Shown here: in pieces, positions 57,276-64,000 of the stretch
Numbering within the stretch: position 1 is the first letter of the stretch
Layout: every line of letters starts with the position of its first letter
Assembly: GCA_019973155.2 (NCBI GenBank)
Contig: BPQB01000069.1
Coordinates: forward strand, 62,001 to 126,000
Direction of reading: 5' to 3'
From: Phanerochaete sordida
Taxonomy: Eukaryota; Basidiomycota; Agaricomycetes; Polyporales; Phanerochaetaceae
DNA: 64,000 nt
Program-made: the position numbers and the translations under genes
Notes under the pieces: model-generated
Seen by the model: the letters and a program-made list of their open reading frames with translations, nothing else
Told to the model about the DNA's origin: nothing
Databases searched by the model: none

Positions 57276-59516
57276 GGCGAGGGTGTGTGCTGGTGCGGCT
57301 CGAAGGTAAAGCGCAGACGGCCCGTGCATCGTGGGTGCAGGTTATATAAGGAGCCCGGCGGACAAAAACGAGAATGGCGTTCCCATGACCCGGCGCAAGG
57401 GAGTCGTGGCCGATGATACCTGTCGCGCGGGGCTCGTCGCGGGGCATCGCTTGTGGGGGCGTCGTCCTATCGCGCCCGTGTTTCAGCGGACGCGCTCCTG
57501 AGGGTGCTGCTTCCGCATTGATTCGCGAGGGTCTCGTGGCGTCGGCGCACCCTGCACGACGTACGCGGCAGCGAAGCGGGCATCGGGCACGGAAAGGAGG
57601 GTCTCGATAGGCAGGATGTTTACTTGTCCGCGAGGCGAGAACGGAGGCGAGAACGAGCTGGCTGGCCGTCCGCAGCGCGCCCGTGACACGCTGGCAGTCG
57701 CGACGTCATCGCCTGGGCAATGTCGTCGCCGCAGATAGACGGCGCAACGAGGGTCGGCCAAGAGAGGCGCATAACCAGTGAAACAGTGCGGAAGAGGTGA
57801 GCGAGGAGCCCGACGCGTCGGAGAAAGAGAGAAGAAGGTGCGCCGCCGGATTGAGACGGCAGCAAAGTGTCAGAGCGCCTGTTCGGCCCTGACGCGCGCA
57901 GCCGAAGCAGCGAGCCAGTAGAAACACAGATCGCGGACGCAAATACCGAGTGGGACGGCAAGGTTATGGGAAGCTGCAGCACAACTCAGGAACGTCCGGG
58001 GTGGCTCGGTAGCAGCGAACACAGCTTGTCCCTCGTTTACAAAGTTCATGAACGTTTAGGCACCAGGGGCTCCGGGCCACACAAACGTCTCTCGCTCCTG
58101 ATTCGAAGTCGTGGCACCACTGCGTGAGAGGTACACAGAATCTAAAGCTAGCAGGGTCATGATAGCTATCGCCTGTTCCAATCGCCACGCTGTGCCAAGG
58201 CCCCCAACAGTCCAGGTCTGCCAGTCTCGAGACCTGTCCGCCATCGAAGACTCAAGACCAACGCCAGGGCATTACACACTGCACGGTTCGTTACAAGGAC
58301 GTGCGGCGCCCGCCGTGCTGCGACCCGGGCAGAGGTGGCGACAGGCCGAGCCCCTGATCGGGCGCGCCACAAAGTTCACGTCGCATCTCCGGATCCGTCG
58401 CACTGGCACCGCAATCGGGCGCCGCTCGCTGGCCTTCGCTGCGCCAGTCTTCAGCCGCAGGGCCCCCCGGGCCCCGTGGGGCGTCGCCTGGCTGTGCGGA
58501 TGGAGCTGCGGTACCTCAGATTGATGGCCATGCGCGGATCGGGGTGGCAACGCGTCCTATACGTGGCTGCGAAAAGAGGACCCCTGTCGATTGTGACGAG
58601 GACGATAACTGGCCAATGGACTACTTCCATATGTCCCGCATGTATAGTCATGATCTAGATGACAGTACGACGTAAGCAAGATCCAGGGGAGAATGAGTCA
58701 GACAACGCATGTGCATGAACCTGCTCACCTGGCTGGGCTTCAGTTGCGGCTTCGTAGCCCTGGGCGCGCAATGCCCCAGCAAACAGCCACTACGCCCGCG
58801 CCACATGCGCGAGCAGCATCGGAGCTCGAGAATAACAAGCTCCCCTCTGCACGGCGCGCCTCCTACGTTCACGCGTGGGTCCCTCGCAGTGCAAGTACAG
58901 CCCTCGATCCAAAAACAGCGCGCGCCCGTTCCTGCGAGCAAACCCTGGAAACCAGGTGCCCAGCGCGGCATAAGAACGCTTGCTCACCATCTGCACCCTG
59001 CTCCCGTGTCGCTCGTAAGGTCTCGCTAGGGACGCGGTCGTTGCGCTGGGGAAGATGCGTCGCGGGTCTGGAGGAGAGAGCCGATAAGATTAGATGGGGC
59101 CGTTGACTGGGAGCGATGAAGATAAGATTGCGATAAGATTGCTGTCGCTGGGGTTAGGGTCTACTCCTGCCCAAGGAACTTCGACGGCGAGAGCGAAGCC
59201 GTCGGACTGCTTCGACTCAATCTTCACGGCACTCCAGATCGAAGAGAGCGTTCAGCTATTATTCGATATATGCGCTGAGCCCCATATCTAAGGACTACAA
59301 TAATGTTCCACAACACACAACCAAGAACGAGCGTGAATACAGCAGATAATACACTAACGCTACATATACCACATCCCAACACGCATTCAAACATCCAAGT
59401 CGTTTATGGCCAGAGGTATATGCGCTAGACCCGCCAGCGGTCCACACGCCCGCACGCCACCAAGAACACGTCGTCGATCGCTGCGCGCGGCCTCAGCGGG
59501 TGCGCCCAGAGAGAAA
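57276..59516. other. Upstream region of the oxygenase and gene-poor DNA
   Basis: A palindromic TTATATAA at 57342-57349 lies about 70 bases before the oxygenase ATG and is its likely TATA box. The rest has only unrecognised short frames on both strands. Confidence 0.4.
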
Positions 59517-60860
59517 CTACGGCGGCTTGCCTCGCTCGTCCGGCCTGCGCCTCTTCCTCCCCCCTTCCTCCTCCTCCACCACCTCATCCTGCTCCTCACC
59601 GCCCTCATCTTCGCCGGCGTGCGAGCCGTCCATCGCGTCGTCGCTGTCCCCGCCTTCTTCGGTCCCTTCCGTTCGCCCCGCCCGCGCAGCCGGTGTATAT
59701 GCGTCCGGCGCAGGTGGCAGAGGCGGCGCGGGCACCATCGCGAGCGGCGCGCCGTGCACGCCCGCGGGCGCGTGCGGGTGCGCGCCGTGCGCGCGCAGGT
59801 GGCGCGTGAGGTTGCTCTTGATGCTGTAGCGGCGGCCGCACCCGGGCACGGGGCACGCGTGGTCTACACCTGTCGTCAGCCGTCGCGCATAGCGTCGAGG
59901 CGGGGGACGCACCTTTGAGCGCCGTGTGCGAGACCATGTGTGTTTTGAGCGCGCTTGGTCTGTAAATGGGAGTGAGTTTGAGGGGAGGGAGCGGGGGGAG
60001 GGAGGAGGGCGTACCGCGAGAAGCGCTTCCCGCACTGCGTGCAGGCGTACTTCTTCGGGCGGCGCGGCGCGCTCGGCGGCTCGGGCGCAGCCACGGAGGC
60101 CGCGCTGCGCGTCGCGCGCAGCGGGCGCGGGGCGCTGGGGCTGGGGCCGGGGACGTGCATGTCGTGAGCGAGCCCGTGCAGCGCGCCGGGCGCGGGGCGC
60201 GAGGGGCCGGCGAAGCTCGGGTACGCGTAGCGCGGCCTGCTGGGGCCGGCCGAGGGCGCGGGCGAGGCGGGCGGGGCCTGTGGAGAAGTCAGCGATAGTG
60301 CTTGCCGGACGAGCGCCGCGCGACGTACGGGCTCCATCCGCGTCCAAGGGGGTGACGGGATCGCCCGCGGGGGCAGCCGCGGGCCGTGCACGCGCGGCGG
60401 CGACGGCGGGCGCGCGACGGGTGCGCGCGGCGGCGCGAAGGGCCCGTCGTGCAGCGAGCGGTCTGAGCCTGTGGACGACGCGGACGACAGCGGGTGCGGC
60501 GGTGCGCGTGTGAAGATCGGCGGTGCGCCGGGCAGCGGCGACGAGCTCGGTCCGGGCGCGGAGAACGCGTCGTGCGGCTGGGACACGCTTGTCAGATCCG
60601 CCGTGGCTTCGCGGGACAAGAGGCAGATGGCCTACCGGTGCGAGGAAGCGATCACGCAGACTGCCGCTGTCACGCCCGACGCCGCGGGAAGGCTGGTCGT
60701 TCCGCGCACCCTGGCCGGCAGCCAAGGCGTGCGCTGGGAACGGAGCACTGCCGGCGGGGCTCGTGCTGCGGGCGGTTCCGTACGGGGGCTCTGAGCGCGG
60801 CGACAGCCGCGGGAGGTCCGACGCCACCGGCTGCGCGGCCGTGGGCAGCGGGAACGTCAT
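59517..60860 (-). CDS. C2H2 zinc-finger transcription regulator 2
   Basis: Minus strand, stop at 59519-59517. Finger 1 (YACTQCGKRFSRPSALKTHM) is assembled across an intron at about 59960-60013. Finger 2 (CPVPGCGRRYSIKSNLTRHL) follows another intron at about 59884-59926. Spacing is C-x2-C then C-x4-C, as in the regulator at 24908. Upstream is a Pro/Ser/Ala-rich region; downstream is an acidic tail (EEGGDSDD, EEQDEVVEEEEGG) and a basic KRRR. The exon carrying the fingers has no ATG before its frame closes at 60634, so the start must be in an upstream exon. I chose ATG at 60860 (MTFPLPTAAQPV), joined through an intron to PTADLTSVSQPH. This first join is uncertain. Confidence 0.75.
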   Translation of the reverse strand: MTFPLPTAAQPVASDLPRLSPRSEPPYGTARSTSPAGSAPFPAHALAAGQGARNDQPSRGVGRDSGSLRDRFLAPVGHLPLVPRSHGGSDKRVPAARRVLRARTELVAAARRTADLHTRTAAPAVVRVVHRLRPLAARRALRAAARTRRAPAVAAARARPAAAPAGDPVTPLDADGARTSRGARPASTIADFSTGPARLARALGRPQQAALRVPELRRPLAPRARRAARARSRHARPRPQPQRPAPAARDAQRGLRGCARAAERAAPPEEVRLHAVREALLAVRPPPSPRSLPSNSLPFTDQARSKHTWSRTRRSKVRPPPRRYARRLTTGVDHACPVPGCGRRYSIKSNLTRHLRAHGAHPHAPAGVHGAPLAMVPAPPLPPAPDAYTPAARAGRTEGTEEGGDSDDAMDGSHAGEDEGGEEQDEVVEEEEGGRKRRRPDERGKPP

Positions 60861-62706
60861 ACGGCGCGCGGGCACCCTCCTCTGTGGGTCTAGCTGAAGG
60901 TCGCTCGGGTGAGCAGCATCCAGCGATCGTATGCGCTCGACGTACCGGAGGGAGATCAAGGGTAGCGTCGCCGGGCCTGGGCCCCAGATGAGCGCGCGGC
61001 GGCTGATCCGCCTCAAAGCATTCTGCGCGAGGATCAGCGTGTGCGCGGCGCTGCGCGGGAGGATCGCCCACCTGGGAAGAGATCGCGGACCGCGGGGAGC
61101 GTGGGCCGTTCGTGCTCGCGCTGCGGTGACATTGCGCGTGTGGGGGGCGGCCGTTCTCATGAGTGAACCAAACGGCCGCCCCTCGAGGCCCGCGCGTATA
61201 TGTACGCCGGCGGGCGCGGAGGCGTGCAGCTGATGTGCGAGCGCGGTCGCCCTGGCGATTCGAGGACCGGGCAGGGCGCCGCCGGGCGGAGGACGGTCAG
61301 CCGACGGTCGTCAGTGGGTCGGCGGGCGAAGGCTGGGCTGGGAGGGCCATGTGTGCGGCAGGGACGGGATGCTGGGTAGTGACTCGCTGAGGCGGGCACC
61401 GGAGGGTAGCTGTGCGGAGGACACTAAGTGGAGGGCCCCTTCTTCGCTCCGAGTGTGCGCAGGCCGCGGTGCTGTTCAACGCCCGACGCCCAAGGACCAC
61501 GGCGCCAACGCGCTTTGCCACGCGACAGGGCGCTGCCGTGATCCCATCAGAACCTTGTGGCCGAGCAACCGTCCTCGTCACCGATTCGCAGTGCACGATG
61601 CAGCAGAGGCGATGCAAGGGTCCGCGCAGATACATCTCACAGTGCCAAGACGCCGTTGCTGACATACCCGCTTGTCGTGGGTGCGTACAGCAAAGGCCCG
61701 ACGGTGAAGTATCCTGTACCGCGCCGCCAGAACACGACTCAGCAGAACCCGCTATGAGAGGGAACGACCACGTACGTCGGTCCGGGGAGCGTCGCCCTGG
61801 TACTGTCATGTGTATTGCCCGATGTGTTGTAGGTGTGCAGTTCAGCCACTGCGTCGAACCGAGCTGAGGCGGCCTGATTGATGGGCTATGACTCAGGTCG
61901 CCAGCCTACGCGTCGTCGCTGCAGCGTTGAGCAAATACTCGTAGTCCGTTCTGCGGGGCCGTGCCACTGATAGCGATGGGCGTACGTGATGCATGGATGT
62001 CGCATAGACCTCCTGGCTACCGCCGGAAGCAAAGCCAGACTGTTCATTGCCCGCAGCAGCGTGTACGCAAGCGGGCTAACCTGCGAGCTGCACTCCGGGA
62101 CATGAGCGAGCGGACTGGTGCAGTAGCTGATAGTGCTCACCTTCCCATTCTGCGAACAGCAGCGCACAGGACCGGTGGTGGGGCAGAAGCAGCGTCGAGG
62201 CCCAACCTCTCCATGCGAACGTCAAAAGCAGCCCGCAGCACGGCGTTGTGGCGCCGGCCATCTACAGCGGATGTCACCCAGGCTTCTGCATCGCAGCGGG
62301 TGAGCCCTCGGGGGCCGCCGCCCCGTCGCCGGCGCGGGCAGCACCCCAACGGCATCCCAACAGCATCCTGAGAGAGCGTGTGCCACACGCGGCAGAGCAG
62401 CTGTCCATCGCTGCCGCAGCGGTCACAGGGTGCTTCGGCTGCGCGATAGATGCGTTGCGCACAAAAGCGTCCGGGGCGAAGGCGACGGGAGAGTGCAGCC
62501 TCCGTCGCCGGGGTCTGCACTGCCCCGCGCCACGACGGCGCGAGTTTATCTTATCGGCGCACCTGCAGGCGCGGGGTATGATCTAGGCGCTGGCGGTTCG
62601 TGCTTTCTCACCCACTTTCGCCGGTCTTCTCGCGAATGGCCTCGCAGCAGTCGTCGGATATCCTCTCCGGAAGACGCAGCGAAAGTACGCTGTGTCCTAT
62701 GTGAGA
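60861..62706. other. Intergenic DNA with no recognised gene
   Basis: Long GC-driven frames on both strands without motifs. A possible degenerate third copy of the following tandem unit lies near 62460-62580 (shared CTGCCCCGCGCC), but the match is short. Confidence 0.35.
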
Positions 62707-63660
62707 CGTCTGCTGCAGAGCTTCCCTCGGTACGTAGAGCTTTCCTCGCTCAAATATCCTTGTCTCCGACTTTGAAGGACTGGACTCTACTCAATGCTCG
62801 ACTCACCCGTTTATCTCGCACACCTCCAGAGCAGCGCTCACACCCTCCATAGCACCCACCAACCCTCGCTGACACTTCTCAGCTACGACCCCGGCGAACC
62901 GTCGGTACGCCATCGATGCTGGCACCCACACCAGCACGCGGACCGCTCCCTGGCAGACCACCATTCCGCTGAGTGCTCCGCCAGCGGACCCTCTTTCCCT
63001 CTGGCCGCCAGACCTCACAGCGCAGCGCTATTACGGAGCGCTGTCTCACGCGCGCAGCAGGCGATATCCTGTTGGTCCCGAAAGCGACGACGACGCAGAA
63101 CGCCTGGGCGGCCTGAGGGGCTGCCCCGCGCCTCGTGCTTGCGATTGCGCCGCGCCGCCCCCTAGAGATAATACACCCGCTGCAGACGATATCCGCCACG
63201 GTACACAGAGTGTTCCTCACGCCCACAAATCGATGTCTTCGACTTCGCGGGATAGGACTCCGCTCATTCTGCGAGCCATCTGTCCATCTCGCACACCTAT
63301 GCATGCAGCAACCCTCGTCCCCCGCGCACCGCTCAGCACCTCGCGCTGCCTTGCCCCAGCGACGAACTCGGCGCATCGTCGGTGCGCCGTCGACGTTGTC
63401 GCCCGCCGTACGGCACGGCCCGCTCCCTGGCAGGCTACCAGCCCGCTGAGCGCGCCACCAGCGAATCCTCCCGCCCTCTAACCGCCATGCCTCGAAGCGC
63501 AGCGCTACCAGCGGAACACCCTGTCGCACGCGCGCAGCAGCCGCCTTTTTGTTTGTCCCGACGGCGGCGGCGACGCAGGACGCCTTGGCGGCCTGAGGGG
63601 CTGCCCCGCGCCTCGTCCTCGCGATCGCCCGCACTAGAGGACGCCACGCTCGGCAGCACG
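62707..63660 (+). repeat. Tandem duplication, two units of about 475-480 bp
   Basis: Units run about 62707-63180 and 63180-63660. Anchors recur 472-480 bases apart: CTCGCACACCT (62815, 63288), CTCCCTGGCAG (62946, 63423), CACGCGCGCAGCAG (63047, 63527) and GGCGGCCTGAGGGGCTGCC (exactly 480 apart). The minus strand is open across both units (274 codons) and reads as an internal repeat (RRGAAPQAA...RVRQ...LPGSGP), but no protein family was recognised and + strand frames are open too. Confidence 0.6.
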
Positions 63661-64000
63661 CTCGCCCGCAGTTCGCGCCTCCGCTGCGGCCCTTGCGGCG
63701 CAAATAGGCTGGGCGCCGTGCGCTCTACGGCCTCCTCGACGCTGTCGGCAAGAATCTCAAACACTTTGCCTTCGGGACCCCGACGCTGCAGCGCGCGTCC
63801 CTGAGTGGGGGTGAGCCGAGTCCGTGCTGTGCCACGCACCCTTACTGACGGCGCACCGGGCAGACGGATGGAAGAACGAGTTTGGAACGGCGACGGCTCC
63901 GCGGACGACGGCAGGCCCTCCGCGGTCGAGCTAGCCGCAATGCTCGACCAGGCGCTGCTCTGGTAGAGCTCGGTAGGACGCACGAGATATTACGCGTGCT
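63661..64000. other. Right window edge, no gene called
   Basis: Unassigned sequence. A gene could run off the edge, but nothing in these 340 bases identifies one. Confidence 0.3.

Noticed and set aside
59517..61160. A single 547-codon minus-strand protein
   Set aside because: Its upstream part has no consistent domain, and the zinc-finger exons need splicing into a different frame. The long frame is partly a GC effect; only the segment from 60860 was used.

Overview
The window looks like a piece of a GC-rich basidiomycete chromosome, most likely an Agaricomycete of the polypore type. The basis is many introns of about 48-65 bp with GTRNGT...YAG borders, core TATA boxes about 50-70 bp upstream of ATGs, and the gene families present: a multi-intron P450, a 2OG-Fe(II) oxygenase, C2H2 regulators and a GCM-type Mutator-like transposon. 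No taxon-specific marker gene is present, so the assignment is inference. No rRNA, functional tRNA or CRISPR array was seen.

Layout. A complete P450 gene (868-3237) is followed by gene-poor DNA holding two inverted copies of a tRNA-derived SINE (about 5.7 and 6.5 kb). On the minus strand at 8190-10855 is the first member (A) of a family in which a two-part N-terminal domain (motifs PEP, IGDVG, FIRLFN, then GAVL, SWCTY, GWVKT) is fused to a C-terminal WD40 domain. At 11783-21007 lies a 9.2-kb DNA transposon with matching ends and an 8-bp target duplication. It encodes one intact polypeptide of about 1,930 residues with an RS-rich leader, a GCM-type zinc domain, a Mutator-like DDE transposase, a USP-like cysteine protease, a PHD finger and a BAH/Tudor-like barrel. 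Near its right end it carries a broken minus-strand fragment of an NRPS-like reductase. The element sits inside an uncharacterised host gene (family H), which has a second copy at 31.4-32.3 kb.

From 21.3 to 31.3 kb there is mostly unrecognised GC-rich DNA around one C2H2 zinc-finger gene (24908-26921). From 32.9 to 55.3 kb there is an accessory cluster of WD40-fusion copies B1, B2, C, D, E and F, interleaved with decayed copies of a HAD-like phosphatase gene. F is intact. A also appears intact, with a shifted splice acceptor. C has a single stop codon, D has lost most of its WD40 domain, E has a one-base frameshift, and B1/B2 have no WD40 domain. A 231-bp TA-flanked MITE lies against the promoter of F. 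The right end has a 2OG-Fe(II) oxygenase (minus), a second C2H2 regulator (minus) and a roughly 480-bp tandem duplication.

The two best candidates for an undescribed system are the transposon whose transposase is fused to a deubiquitinase-like protease and chromatin-reader modules, and the fast birth-and-death cluster of WD40-fusion genes. All family assignments come from motif recognition by eye; no database search was run.
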